DNA of 64,000 bases from Lycorma delicatula (taxonomy: Eukaryota; Arthropoda; Insecta; Hemiptera; Fulgoridae), in assembly GCF_047948215.1 (NCBI RefSeq), contig NC_134455.1:303322147-303386146 (forward strand). Direction: 5' to 3'. The notes beneath the pieces are model-generated. The model was given only the letters and a program-made list of their open reading frames with translations. It was not told where the DNA came from and did not search any database. Of the stretch, positions 1 to 12,940 are shown in pieces; position 1 is the stretch's first letter, and the number at the start of each line of letters is the position of its first letter. A program made the position numbers and the translations under genes.

Positions 1-1240
1 TACAAATTGTTCCATATTTGATTAAGGCTGTGACATTAGTAAAGCACCTGATCTACAGGAGGCATCAGTTAGTGTTGTTTTCTCAAGAAGAGAAGGTGTT
101 AAATAAATAGTTTATTCAGATTTGAATACGATAACAATACTTATGCAGATTACGAGAACATTATATCTTTCTGTAATATTGGGGAAAATTGACTTTCTAA
201 TGCGTTTATTTTTATTTATCTTTTTTATTTTTCTAATTTCATTTATTTTCTGCGTTTCTGCAAAAATTATCGATAATAACCTAACATTTTATAAATTCTT
301 TGTTTAAAAAAAATAACGTACCGACCAAATAGTAGAGAATTTTGTTCATATTTTCAAAGCCATGTTGATAATTACAGTGGCGGAAACAAAAATCTTTAAT
401 TACCAAAACTAATAGCAAATCTTGTTCATGGCTTATATTTCTCACCCCCAAAACAATCAATGTCATTTCATTATTTATAAAATTCATTTATTTATCTGTG
501 AAGAAACCTTTTTAACCATAAAAAAAAATTTAATTCACATATTGTGCCCAAGTAAACAAATTGAATACGAACAATGTACATAATCTATTTGTTTAAAACT
601 GGTAACAGTAGTGTCTTTTATGAAATTAATTACAAACTATGTCCGTATCTGATGAAAAATCTATTTTTCTGCTTTTTCTTGCATAGCGATCAGAATTTGT
701 TTATTGCAACTACGTTTTAAAAGCTGAGCAAAATTAAATTATATATATCGAAAGTTATGTTTATTTAATTTGTTATTTAACTTTAGCCGTTTTTCATTCT
801 ACGGGGAAAATGTAATAACTTAGTAAATCATAGAGAATTTTCCTTTATGAATATATAAAACCAGTAATTTTTCATAGGATTTTTTTTATTACGTAGCACA
901 AAATTTGCTTGCTTGTGGAGTTCAGCTTATGATTTCAAGTTATTTTTAATAATTATCAATTTATTATTTAATTATACTATATTTTTTTTTGTTTTGGATA
1001 TTTTTACCTTTACCAGTTTTAGTTTTTTATGAAGGAAACGTAAATTAATTTAATTGTAAAGGATACATCCATTCTTTCCTATAAATTGTACTTTATATCT
1101 ACATTCAGTTAACTGCTTGTGTATTATTGTGCCACTTATATAAGTGTTAACTATGAAGGATACTTGCCGTTTAAGCGAGTCTATATTACATAAGAATATT
1201 ATTACGGTGAATTTCTTCACAATTTGAAATGTGTTTATTT
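1..1240. other. AT-rich DNA, nothing recognised
   Basis: AT-rich with many homopolymer runs. The longest open frames here (60-70 codons) are low-complexity and lack any recognisable motif, so I do not call genes. Confidence 0.6.
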
Positions 1241-1242
1241 AT

Positions 1243-1400
1243 TTACATAGTAACAACAGGCTTACGGCCTCTTACAGTTATTAGCTGATATATGAATTTT
1301 GTAGCGTGTGAAGAAAATGCCTGTCCGGGATTCGAACCCGGGACCTCCAGATGAAAGGCCGATGAATCGTCTTATGTTCATAAGACGATCGGGGATCGAT
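1243..1400 (-). repeat. SINE relic, tRNA-like head type B
   Basis: Read on the minus strand, 1319-1350 contains GGTTCGAATCCCGG, an RNA polymerase III B box. It is followed by CAGGCAT and then by ACACGCTACAAAATTC. The same order (B box, GGCAT, ACGCTA) occurs at 59047-59207 and 39240-39350, so this is a dispersed repeat rather than a tRNA gene. The A-box side is degraded and I could not find a target-site duplication. The right-hand part (1360-1400) contains a small inverted repeat built on ATAAGACGAT. Confidence 0.65.
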
Positions 1401-1883
1401 CTGAACGTTTAAAACGTGTAAATCCTTACCCGTCTTCGCGAATTTTACTAGTTTGTGTTAAGTTGCTGGGATAATAACAGCATCAGAGAGGAGGTACCCT
1501 CTGTAAAGTCACCTTTATTTCAAAGACAAGAACAGTTATTTTGATGTATGACGTCTAAAAACCCTGTTACAGAAATGAGGATTTATTAATGACGTTTCTC
1601 TAGCAAAAAAAGAATTATGTAATTGTATTTTTATTTTTTCTTATAGTTGAAAAAAAAGTTGTTTAATTTTTTTATTTCGATGAATCAGTCGTATAAGAAA
1701 TAAAACTGGTAATTATTCATTCCTTTTAATTTCTTTCTCAATTTAAACAAAAACCACAATAATATAAATGATTTTTTATGAGTTTAAATAAAAGTAAATA
1801 ATTGCCAAATTGCGCAATATTAACAAGAAATAGCTTTAGTGGGTAACCGCAATCGGGCGTGTGTATGTGATAAAGACAGCACA

Positions 1884-1912
1884 GCGCGCGCGCGCGCACA
1901 CACACACACACG
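1884..1912. repeat. (CG)n-(CA)n microsatellite
   Basis: A run of alternating CG dinucleotides passes directly into CA dinucleotides. All of it is alternating purine-pyrimidine DNA. Confidence 0.95.
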
Positions 1913-2863
1913 TGCAAGTTAAGAATATGAGAAAGAATGCCCTCTTTGATTTGGATTAAGTTAAGCCAAGTTATTTCCCATAACGTGTTTTCACTTAGTT
2001 ACGTCTTAATACTGATAAAATCCTTTCATTAAGCCAAAAAATTAGGATTAATTCAACTCGAATCATTCTGAATAAGAAAATGAACACGTAAAAACGCAAC
2101 TGTTATGCATTATCGTGTTGAGATTTGTAAATAGAGAATTAATTAGAGAGAATAGATTCAAATGAAAATATCTAGAGGCCAATAGAGGCTAGCACCGCAA
2201 GAAATTAGTTAGCTACATATGAAAACAAGCCGGCAATTCAAGTTTTTATAATAAAATGAAACATTTACTCGTATTACAGTTTGCCTAACGAATTAAAACA
2301 GCTGATTTTGAGTTTTTTGGTTTTAAAAATTATACTGTTCACCATATTGAAACTTTTTCTTTCTACATTATACAATAAAGACTCGTTAAAAAACCTGTAA
2401 ACATTTCGTTTGTGTTTTTATAATCCAGAAAAAAAATAATAAAATGCCCTTATTAGTTTAAATTACACCCAAGCACTGGGCTCGTTACACCAGGAGCTTG
2501 AGTTATTTATCGAAGTTATTTAATAACTCCGATAAAGTTATTTAATTAATTTTTTTTTAAATTACCATGAAGTATGAGCTTTTATCTTTACCCTCATCTA
2601 ACTTTACGTGGTTTCGTATATAAGTTCAGTGAAAATACACCGTAAAACTTTCGGTATCTCCCCTCCCAGGTATTGTATCACATGTAGGATTACATGTGTA
2701 ATTAACCCAGGATTATATGTAATTAACAGTTTTACTACTGTAATTAAACAAAAAATAGTCATTTATAAATTTCTTATGACTGATAAAACTGAGAAAATTG
2801 ATGAAAAAAGAAATTCATTTAAGAAGATTTAATCGACTGCCTACAACGCCTCGTTACAACTAC

Positions 2864-2891
2864 TGTAAGGGAGTTAATCTACTCCCTTACA
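2864..2891. other. perfect 11-bp hairpin
   Basis: TGTAAGGGAGT is followed by a 6-nt spacer and its exact reverse complement ACTCCCTTACA. There is no T run after it and no gene beside it, so no role is assigned. Confidence 0.85.
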
Positions 2892-5207
2892 ACATTTAAT
2901 TACTGAATAATGGTAAAGATTTTAGAAAGTATGTAAAAACATGCTCTAGACTTAATGCACTTTGTCTTTGCCAATGAGTGTTAAGCTAAATAAATCGCTT
3001 CTTAATAAGGGTAAAAAGTTTACGGTGCACGTTTTTAATTCTTAAAAGATTTTTTTCTGTTATGCTACACAATTTCGGTCCAATAAGCTGGAATTTAGAG
3101 AGAGCAATAATAATTGATTAATTACTGTATGTGTGATTGGACAAATTAAAATAATTTATGCATTTCGTACAAGTTTAAAGCCGATTATTTTTTTCCAAAC
3201 ATTCCAGTAATGAAATGAAATTTTATTGCAGGAACACAGTTAAGTTTCTTTATCAGTTTACCCTAATTTTTTATCATTGTTATGAAGCGAAATAATAATC
3301 TTCAAACTTCCAAGCAAAGATATAGTTACAATTTTTTTAAATAAATTATTCAAGGCTACATAGATTGACTCATATTTCCGTGTTCAGTTAGAAAAAAAGT
3401 CGAAATATTGCCTCCTTCCAAAAAAAAAATCTAAAATAAAAGTATAAGGTTGTATAAATTTAGTATTTTTTTTTTTTTTTTTACTGAAAAAGATTTAGAG
3501 AAAAAGCCGTGTACAAGTCGAACAGTTTGTTCTGTTGTTTTCTTTTCCTTTCTATTAACAGTTAATTATTATAAGTTATCTGTATCACCAATATATATTA
3601 ATGTTTACTAAATTCTTGAATTAATTTTGTTACTACACCTCATGAATATCGTAATTATGCGACTTACGTAGTAATTTCTATGTAGCCTACATTTTCCTAT
3701 ATATTAGATTACGTAGCGTTCATATTACTCGTACTTAACAGCGAATCATATTTCTCGTAGCCTTTACTAATCATTAATAAATACGGTATTTATTATGTAA
3801 TCAATGACCTTATTAAAAAATGTATTTATTAATTCGTATCGGTATCCTGATTGCTTTATCCACGTTTGTTTATTATTTATTCATTTATTTATTTATCATG
3901 CCTCTTTTTATCATAAAATATTGATCAGAACGGATGTGAAATGAACTTCAACATACTGTATAGGCTGTTATTAAAATGACATAATATTAAATTCATAATC
4001 GGTTACGTAATAGTAATTAAACTAAGCCAGAAATTACACTACAAATAGAAATAAAGCAGTTTTTTTTCTATTCTGTACTACGTCATTTTATAAAAATTAT
4101 ATAAATTTAAAAAATTCAAATTCTGCCCTAATTATTCTCCCTCGTATGGTTTGAGGGCGCAAAAGAACCGAGATTCAACAATTCTAAAATAAATTCCTTT
4201 TTAAATGTATAAATTAATGTAGAATATTATCTTAATAATCTGTCAAATGGTTTATTTTTTTCATGTGCCATGCTGAGTGATTCTATCGTTTAATAACAAG
4301 GTATTTCAGTTTTTCATCCAAAGAAAGTCTGTTTATTTACGCAGTAATTAATCCCAACGCTATGCGTATATTAAACGCTATAACTAAAAAGACTGTAAGT
4401 GATCTGACGTGAGATACACTTCACTCCCAAAACTGGGATAACCGTTGCCTAGATAATAAAAATCCTAGTCAAAGTTACTAAAAAAAAAAAACGAGAAGTG
4501 AAATGGTTTCTCATTAGCTTTTTTCCCACCGAGTCAAATATTATATATAATTTATATTAGAAAAAATAGCTCTGATTTCCGACTCTTATATCTAAGGTCT
4601 ATTATATGCGTTAGAAAATAATTGGAGTAGTATGTGTAAAACAAAATTAATATACTTCTACGATCGGGAAATATAGCATTACATATATTGCTTCGATTTA
4701 TTAGGAAATAATCCTGGACGGCTATTTCTGTAAATGATTTAATTATAATATGCATATCCTTGCTGGAAAGTTGAGTTACGAAATAATCGATTAAGAATTT
4801 TATTAATACGAAATTATATACAAATAAATAGTCGTATTATAAGAATACTGATTAATCTAAAAGTTATGTTGGAAGAAGCAACTAATTCTGTATAATAGTA
4901 AGAGTTACTAGGAGAAGAATATAAATAGTATTTAAAAAATTAATTAATAGCAAATATCTTAAATTGTTTCCAGTTACAAGTTTCGTTTTGTTTTATATAT
5001 TAATACGTGAACCATTTATGTATTATTATTTATTGTATAATCTAACGAGAGGGTTCTGCTCCCTTGACTTCCCTGTGTTCATTAAACTCATGCTTGTGAG
5101 AATGTATTTTGCCCGGTTCTTAGCGTTACCCAGCAAACACTACTAGGAAATGATCGTAATTTTTTCTCTTTTTTTATTTTTATTTTTTTAATGTTCTTTT
5201 TAGTCAA

Positions 5208-5690
5208 GTAACCGGAGGCAAGTGCAGCCAGTCGTGTCGCATATATAGTAACAGTGGCTGTTGTGGTTGAACCGCCGCATCGTACATCATCGCACTCCTT
5301 AAAAGATCGAAATTTAAAAAAAAAAACCGAAAATGGTTTTTAGATATTTATCTGAAGAATATTTTTAAGCCAAAATTGAGTGAGTATCTCGTTTAGAACA
5401 GTCGGAAATGGGGACCTTTCTTCACCCCTTTCAAGGTCAAATTTCGAAAAATCTAGAAATTGTTTTTTAGAGATTAAGATGAAGATATACACACCATAAA
5501 TCAAGGTTATACCCACAAAAAAAATCATTTGTTAGCGAGAAATTAAAAAAAAATTTAATTTCGTTATTACATTTTAAATTCGAGAATTCTAAAAATTCTT
5601 TCTTAATGTGCACTTACACCGTAAGAAGAACGTATTTTCATCAATCTCAAAGTAGTTTTTGCTGGGCGTTGATTATGAGTGTCAGGATAT
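5208..5690 (+). repeat. dispersed repeat family F1, copy 1
   Basis: The core 5335-5690 matches the reverse complement of 12425-12815. Shared blocks in order are TATTTATCTGAAG, CTCGTTTAG, GAAATGGGGA, GTGCACTTACACCGTAAGAAG and GGGCGTTGATTATGA. There is no coding capacity. The GC-richer lead 5208-5290 has no partner in the window and may or may not belong to the unit. Confidence 0.6.
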
Positions 5691-5778
5691 CTTACTTTAT
5701 AGATACAGATGATTTGTTTTTTAATTCATTGTGATGTTTCCATTCCTGGAATTTTTATAGCAGTTTTCGAAAATAAAA

Positions 5779-6445
5779 AAAATCCCTTTCGGCACGCCGG
5801 AAGGTAGATTTCACCGGGCTGCTAAGTAGAGGATAAAAAATATTTCCTCCCTTAAAGTTAATAAAAACTTCAAATTTACTCAATACGACAATGGTTGCAC
5901 GTGAAAAAAAGCTCTACATATTAACATACGACAAGCCCCATCTTCTTATAATTCCACCAAAAATTTGATCAACCCTTGCCGTAAAGGTTGGTCGTATCAT
6001 AAATTGTTTCAAACAAACGTTTTAGGTAATGTTTAGAGGACTAACGACCACTTTAAACCGAATCGATACTGTGCTTATTAAGGGAAGTGTGATATTTTTT
6101 GTCTTCGAAACCCCATTTTTTTCCATCCCCTGGGTCGGTGGTTCAATGGTTGGTAATACCAAAAGACTTTACTTAGTTAACTTTTAGGCACTTATCCAAA
6201 CAATTGTAGGAACTTTAAACGAGTTCGATATTTTATTTAATAAGAAAGTTATAGTGATGTTTTGTTTTTTCGGAAAAGCCCACTTCCACGGTCCGATTTT
6301 GCCTATTAACGAATTCGACCGAGATTTTGGGTCGTTTTATTGTATGTATCAATTTGAAAGTGATTGGCACAAAATTACGGCAGTTATCGTGACCACAAGA
6401 AAATGAAATATATATATATATAATGTATATATAAACTTTTGAACT
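5779..6445 (-). repeat. dispersed repeat family F2, copy 1
   Basis: Collinear with the reverse complement of 60065-60752 over about 660 bp, with many substitutions and small indels. Shared blocks include GGCACGCCGGAAGGTAGATTT, CAACCCTT, TTTAGAGGAC and GGCAGTTATCGTGACC. One end carries a short GC-rich inverted repeat (CGCCTTCCGGCG in the best copies) next to an A or T run. The other end runs into TA repeats. No open frame is shared between copies, so this looks like a non-autonomous element. Confidence 0.7.
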
Positions 6446-6736
6446 GACGGTGGTTGGGGGTCTGGGGGATGTGAAACGCGAAAATATGTCGAAATTTTCC
6501 GGAAGTCGAATCATAGTACCCATTACAATAGGTAGCTTTCTTATGACATCTACTTAAAAACATGCATGCTAAGTTTATTCAGAAAATTGAGGAGTGAGTA
6601 ATTTCCCCTAGCATTTTTCATTAAGCCGATCTACTATTCCACATCGATATACTAACTTCACCAGAAAATAGATGTTAAGCCTTACGAGTGCCAAACAGCC
6701 GTATACAGTAAATATTAATGAATATTTTAGGTTTGA

Positions 6737-6776
6737 ATCCCGTTTATGCTTGCCATCTTTCACACGCTATGGCAAT
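6737..6776 (+). repeat. short SINE head-B relic
   Basis: AGGTTTGAATCCCG followed by GCTTGCCATC and CACACGCTATGGC repeats the B box, GGCAT and ACGCTA order of the type B SINE. Only the core survives. Confidence 0.45.
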
Positions 6777-9773
6777 TTTTATCTTATCATTAATAATAAC
6801 TATAACTAGGGTAGTAACTTAGATGAAAAATAAACTCGTTATTCATTAACAATTTGAAATTTTATTTTTTCTCTCTCTTTCTGCCTTTTCTATTAGTTCA
6901 TTAAGAAAAGACTTTTTACACCCTTTTCACGTTTGGTTTTTAAATAGATATTGTAATAATTTAGTTTCTTTATCATATTTTATGAATTTTTCCAATAATT
7001 TGTGGTTTAATTTTTTGTTTCATAGAGGATCGCTTATTTATTTTTATTGAAATTTCAACTTTTTATTATATATAAAAAAAATTTGAGGAAATTTTAAGAA
7101 TAAAATGGATATTTGTTTCAGTAAACTTATAATGCCTTCATTATTTTATATAATTATAACCTTCTTGGTTTTTGCCGTTTAAAAAACTCCTATTAAAAAA
7201 TGTTTCCAGGAAATTACAACCATAATTTACTTTCCTAAGAAAAAATGTCTGACCATTACTCCTCGGTATTTCATTTCTGTGTGAATGTATGTGTTTCTTT
7301 TGCTTTTGACAGAAACCTTTATTCCATTTTTAATTCTTTTCTGTAATTCACAATTACAAAATATCTGTAATCTTGTAATTGTTAAAAGTGAACTTTCACT
7401 TTTCGCAGTAGCGACTGATTTACTCTCAGAAAAACGTATACCTCATTTTTTGATTTCATAGTCACGAGAAACACTGTTACAGATAATTTGAAGCATCGTA
7501 ACATTTTCTGTAGAAAATAAGGCATTATTTATTCTAATCTCCATTCATGAGAGGGGTATGATTATAAAAAAGAAAGTTTAAGCTATTTTCACAAATATAA
7601 AATAACCTTCATTATATAAATTATAATACTTATTTTATAATAAGTTATAAACAGCTGTATGAATTTATTCGTGAGAATATTTCTAAAAATATTTAAGGAG
7701 CAATTGGAGAAGAAAACTTTCCTCAATAAATGAGAGATTCTCTACATCGAAAAATATCTGTCCATCTCCACGTATCTTATTTCTGTCCTATATTTTCTTT
7801 TTCATTAAAAAAAAAAAAAACGAAGGAAGTTTATATTAATAAGTTATTATAAAACAAAATGCTCTTTAGAATTATAAAAATCAAAAATTATTTCTACTAT
7901 AATGTTTTTATTTTATAGTTTTATCTCGTAGAAATAAACGCAAGGTCTTCTATTTATGTTAATATTTGACATATAAATGTTGCTTTTGTCATTATTTATA
8001 TATAAATTTACTTGAAATATTTGTAATATAAATTTTTGTTAAGTACATTTAAAATAATGTACTTGTTTAGTCCATATTTTTATGAAAAATAAATGTTCTA
8101 TTCACATTTTACTACAAGTTTTATTATTATTTTTTTTAATATGACATTTTGTAAAATAAGTAATCTATGAATTAATTTATGTGACGTGTACCTGATCATC
8201 TTCTAAGTGTGACGTCAGATTGTACATCCTGGTTCCTTGTCGCTGTAGTTATTCATACAACATTAACTGACCGCCACACAATCGTGTGCTAACAATCGTT
8301 GTCCTCAGTCTCCGGCTCTTTATTGGCTACAAGGACAACCGCACCTGGTATGTAGAGAAAAATCTTCTTAATAAAATTTCTTCTAAAATAAACTGCAAAT
8401 GTGATTATTTGGATATTATAATTATATAATTTTTAATGTGTTATATAACTTTATAATGTATAAATATTTCAAAGTAATCTAAAAAGTAACTATTTTTTCC
8501 TTTCGTTTTGTAAATGTTTTCTTTTTATGGCCGTACAAAGAAAGTCTGAACTTTAAAAGTAGTGTATTTAAAAAAAGTATATAAATATAATTGTACTTGC
8601 TTGTTATAGTTTTTGGTATGATTTTTTTTATATAATTAGGAATGTATGAACTCGTTTACTATAGTATCGGATATCTCATTATATGGCTTTGTGATGTAAT
8701 TATTTAATAATAATACTTTTTATTTCAGTCTCTATTTAAATATTTTATCATACTGCATTATACATCCAAAATTTCTCATCATTTTTCTGTACATAATGAA
8801 ATTTAAACAAAATAGCCACCACATGACAAGTGGGCGTATAATTCAACTTATTTAAAAATAACATTAGAATTCTCACAGATATAAAATTGATTGTTTAAAA
8901 AATATATATATATACGAATATCTTTATGTATAACATATTACTCGTAAATATATATATATTAATATTTTTATAATTATATTTTAAAGAATATCATTAGAAC
9001 AATTTTATATAATTAATTATATTTCTTATAAAACGTGAATAATAATTTAATTAAATAGAAATTATTCATAAACCTAATCTTCTGTAAGTCTATTAAACAG
9101 ATTTATTTTCAAAAAACATATATATAGTGAAAAATAAGGAAATAAATTAAATGTACCTTACTCATAATCCTTATATCTTGTAGGTCACAAAAAAATTAGT
9201 CAGTTTAAAGTATATATACTCGGCTAAGGTAAGAAATTCTTTTGAGTACTTAAAACAGAGCTCGTATGTATAGAACCTCTTGTATTCTTTTATTTTTAGC
9301 CTCTCTCTTTTGTATTTCAGGTTCTCTCCTACATATTCGTTTTTAAAAAAGAACTTAGGTAGAATACAAAAATTACTGACTTCGAAGAAATCAGATTACA
9401 AATCAAAAATACTTTTAAGTAGTTGTTTAATTTTTTTTTCTAGAATTTGATTTTAAATTAAAAATAAATATTATTACCTTTTAGTAGTTTTAATCAAAAT
9501 GTAGAATGTAATGAATAAGTGAAAAAAAATTAATTTTTAGTACGATTATTGAAGCCTACTTCACTTTTATTTAAAATTTATTTTATTTTATATTTTTATT
9601 AAAAATACGGGTAGCCTACAACAAAATGACCATTGTCCACGTTCAAAAAAATCAGTTCATAAGAAACTGAAAAGCGAGAAACCCGTGTCTGGAATACAAA
9701 AATAAAAATTTAGAAAATGTGCTATTGGACTTGAGATAAGACTGTGGAATGTGAGAATATGTATTATAAACAG
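6777..9773. other. AT-rich DNA, nothing certain
   Basis: Long AT-rich stretch. The only compositional break is the GC-richer patch at 8205-8350, listed separately as a weak regulatory candidate. Confidence 0.55.
8205..8350 (+). promoter_or_regulatory. possible promoter and first exon (weak)
   Basis: A GC-richer patch in AT-rich surroundings. It has a perfect CRE-like palindrome TGACGTCA (8210-8217), an ATTGG CCAAT-type box near 8321, and CAGTCTCC near 8306, which resembles an arthropod initiator. A good splice-donor string, G|GTATGT, sits at 8347-8353. GTTGTCCT and AGGACAAC also form a stem here (8299-8339). All elements are short, so chance is a real alternative, and no downstream coding exon is visible. 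Confidence 0.15.
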
Positions 9774-11011
9774 TAGGCTCGAAAAGTTGCTGTGTACTGG
9801 AATTATGGAAATGTAATGACGAAACTTTCTTTATTATTACTCTGTACTTTTATTTCATAACTTTAAACAAACTTATATTACAATAACTAGAATATTTTAT
9901 AAAAGATGGCCTACACCTCACATCTCCTCCAACATCAATACAACACTGCATACGTTTTAATTTGTTTTCAAACACTTTAACCATCCGATTTACTTGAATG
10001 TGTTCGTATGCCATTTTGCGGTTTGTAGTTCCTCAATCGTGCGTGGTGTGTTGCGATATACTGCTTGTTTCGCTTCCCTCCATACAAATATCTAGGGGAA
10101 TCAGATCGGGCAGTCGTGTAGGCCACAAACCTCTTGAAATGATTCGTTCATCTAAGAAATTTTCTAAAAAAGTCACTGATTTCAACCTTTATAAACTGAC
10201 CGATAAAGTTTCTTAAAACAGCACGATAACGATCATTATTAACCTTTTTTCGAAAACAATTGGACCCACAATGCGCGTTCTACCACACCGACCCATACTC
10301 CAATTTTCGCTACGTGTAAAGATTGTTTGTGTAATTAAATTGGGTCGAGTATTTTGTGAATTAAAATACCTTCCCGGATGAAACAACGCTTTATCTGTAA
10401 AAAAAGTGTTATGTCGAGGATATCTAGTTAATTTTGATCAGTAAAGTGTTTAAACCGTTAACAAAAATTTAGTCTTTTGGCATGATCAATAGGTTTCAAT
10501 TCTTGAACACCTATTACTCTGTAGGGGAAAAGTTTCAGTTCTTTTCTTACGGCTTTAGGTGCAGTAGCAAGTCCGATATCTTGCTGCTGCGCTAACTTCA
10601 TTGACTGTATGAATTTTCGGCCATAGCATATGAAATATCAACCAGCTCTGTTCGTTTTGTTTAAGCGGTCTCCCACTTCGATCACCTTCATCAGTAGAGC
10701 CTGCTGTCCGAAATTTTCCGATAAGATTTCTAACCGCACCGGAAAACTTGTGCTTCACTAAATCAGTATACTTGTCGCCTTCCCCACAGATATTTCTCGT
10801 GTTCTCAACGAGAAAAATACGTTCCTCTATCGAAAAAACAATTACATTTCTCGCAACTACTGATTTCGATAAACGAAACGAAGCCTGTTCAATCTACTGT
10901 TTATTCCTGAGCAACGCCCAACGAACCCGTAGGCAACCAACCGAACGCCGAAAGAACAGATTGCACCGCATAATTCTAAACATACTGCACAGCGACTTTC
11001 CGAACGCACTA
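9774..11011 (-). mobile_element. ITm-superfamily DNA transposon, copy A
   Basis: About 1.23 kb bounded by terminal inverted repeats of roughly 30 bp. The left end reads CTCGAAAAGTTGCTGTGTAC and the reverse complement of the right end reads TTCGGAAAGTCGCTGTGCAG. TA dinucleotides at 9774-9775 and 11010-11011 fit the TA target duplication typical of the superfamily. The interior is a broken transposase on the minus strand. Copy B at 21927-23295 belongs to the same family and lies in the opposite orientation. Confidence 0.8.
9850..10960 (-). pseudogene. ITm transposase pseudogene (copy A)
   Basis: Relic of a DDE/D transposase that would cut and paste its own element in the nucleus. The best helix-turn-helix piece lies in 10555-10758 and includes RNLIGKF and RSGRPL, the usual linker of insect transposases of this type. 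Further on, the first catalytic Asp region reads FTDKALFHPG, and LWPTRLPDLIPLD corresponds to the usual WPxRSPDLTPxD. Compared with copy B, about 70 bp is deleted just before DFFRKFL. That deletion removes the FQQD segment holding the second catalytic Asp. There are further frame breaks. The protein is certainly inactive. The exact ITm subfamily is not resolved. Confidence 0.75.
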
Positions 11012-11744
11012 TTTTATCTTAAGTTTACCGAATAATTTTCTTGAATTTCCATATGAAATACATTGAATATCAGAATAGTATTAAGCTATATTTCATTACG
11101 CTTAACATTACCCCGTGCATTGATTATGATCAAAAAATGAAAGTTACGTATGAAATAATTGAGATGTAATTTTTTTTTAAATATCCACTTTACGCGACAA
11201 AAATTTACAACGCGACTACCATAGGAACTTCCAGGAGTAAATTAAAAAAGAAATTATCAGAATATTTTTCCTAAAATGTAACCGACAACGCGAAAAGCAT
11301 ATTTACTGATTTTTTTTAATGTCTTCCTTTAATTACGAGTGTTTTCTCTTATCTATTTCGATTTGGTATAGTAGACTATTATTCACCAGTATCTGCAAAA
11401 CGATGAAACAATTTTGATCAAAGTATCAGAATAAGTTGCAAGTCTTTAATGTGTTTAAAAAAATTGTTAATATTTCTACAAAGGATCATTAAAAAAAAAA
11501 ATTGGACCGTGTTTTAAAAATTGGGCCCTCAATCACTTAGTTATGTTAATTTGTTAGCCTAAAATAATTTATATGTTAGGGATGTAAAATATTCCTAATC
11601 TCATATATTCAAAAGTTTTATTCACAAAAGAATTATTAATTAAAATCAAAAAAATATTTAAATCCTAAAAAATAAAGATCTACAGAGTGTTATCGTCCCA
11701 CTTCAATAATTACGCTTTTCAACTTAAAAATAAAATTTTAAAAA
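11012..11744. other. AT-rich DNA, nothing recognised
   Basis: No motif, repeat partner or coding signal seen. Confidence 0.55.
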
Positions 11745-12119
11745 TATATATTTTATATATATAAAAATTGATTGTCCCGTATGCGTTCCTATACCATTCA
11801 TTCGATTACGATGAAACATTCGTGAGTTGTGCGGTTGTGTTCTGAATTAGTTTGAACCCGCTAGGTGGCGCTGGGGGTCGAGATATTTCGGAAAATTGTA
11901 TTTATGGTCAGATTTGGCTCGTATTCAGAATATGTATTAATTACGTGAAAAGATATATTTTTGCGAATAAGGGAAAAAGAGGAGAAGGTGTGAAGATTGG
12001 AAGAGAGAAATAGGGAAAAAAGGAAAGGTTAAATTTTGTGATGTTCCGTAATATTCATTTGCATTCTTTTAATCTATATATTTACTCAAATTTAGCAATA
12101 GGATTCCCGGGTCAGCTAG
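11745..12119 (+). mobile_element. Helitron-like non-autonomous element, copy 1
   Basis: Begins near a TATATATA tract followed by TCCCGTATGCGTTCCTATAC, which also occurs at 31739. The middle holds CCGCTAGGTGGCGCTGGG, also found near 31838. It ends TCCCGGGTCAGCTAGT. The copies near 26606 and 32344 also end in CTAG followed by T, which fits the Helitron 3' signature (CTRR, insertion before T). It has no coding sequence. The 5' boundary is approximate and Helitron membership is an inference from the end and the family look. Confidence 0.5.
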
Positions 12120-12359
12120 TTCATTATAAGGTATATATATACATACCATATTTAAAGTATAAAATTACACTTTTCATATAAAGTATATTTTTTTAAGTAT
12201 TTACTTAACTAACTTTCTTTTAATTCTTACCGTTGTTCACGAAAAAACCTTTGGATAGAAGACTAAACAAAACTTTTATTCTCAAGAAACATTTTTTAAT
12301 TATTTTAAAGTTATAAAGTCTTCGTAAGTACATATGAAAAACTGATGTATTAAAACTTT
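12120..12359. other. AT-rich DNA, nothing recognised
   Basis: Short spacer without recognisable content. Confidence 0.5.
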
Positions 12360-12361
12360 AT

Positions 12362-12392
<31 letters not shown>

Positions 12393-12399
12393 CGCGCGT
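12360..12399. repeat. (TG)n-(CG)n microsatellite
   Basis: An alternating TG run passes into CG, the mirror arrangement of 1884-1912. It lies just before the F1 copy at 12425. Confidence 0.95.
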
Positions 12400-12424
12400 C
12401 TGTGTATTAATATAAAACATCATG

Positions 12425-12815
12425 TGAGTGGTTCATAATCAACCCCTAGCAAAAATTACTGAAGATAAATTGATGAAAATTTGTGTATACTTTATTCTTC
12501 TTACGGTGTAAGTGCACACTAAGAAAAAATATTTTTTTTTGAAATTTCACATTTAAAAGGTTAAAATGCAGAACTATTTTTTTTTAAATTTCTTATAGTT
12601 GAATATATTAACTTGTTTTTGATGTGTGTGATCTTCATGTGAATAACTAAAATAAATTTATAGATTTTTTTGAAAGGAGATTTTTTTTAAGAAAGAAAAC
12701 AAATTTCGAATAGCGATGTAAATTTTCCCCATTTCCGAGTATACTAAACGAGATCAGTACATTTGGGCTTGAAAATACCCTTCAGATAAATATCTAAAAA
12801 CCAATGTCGGGATTT
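12425..12815 (-). repeat. dispersed repeat family F1, copy 2
   Basis: Reverse complement of the 5335-5690 unit. ATAATCAACCCCTAGCAAAA, CTTCTTACGGTGTAAGTGCAC, CCCATTTCC, AAACGAGAT and CAGATAAATATCTAAAAACC are shared in mirrored order. Poly-T indels make it slightly longer. Non-coding. Confidence 0.65.
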
Positions 12816-12940
12816 TTTTTTTATTTTAAGGGGTTAATCATATTACATTTTTTTTTTGTTTTATTCTACCGCTACCATATCAATATTTACGACATTTGGT
12901 AACATTATGATGGTATTTCTCTCATGGGCAATTTACTGTA

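Larger units (their letters stand above)
1401..5207. other. AT-rich DNA with a microsatellite and a hairpin
   Basis: No gene or known element recognised apart from the microsatellite and hairpin listed separately. Several 60-75 codon frames exist but are of random character. Confidence 0.55.

Noticed and set aside
1319..1350. tRNA gene suggested by a perfect B box
   Set aside because: No cloverleaf; the flanks match other SINE copies.
9998..10216. 72-codon plus-strand frame
   Set aside because: Antisense to the ITm copy A transposase relic.
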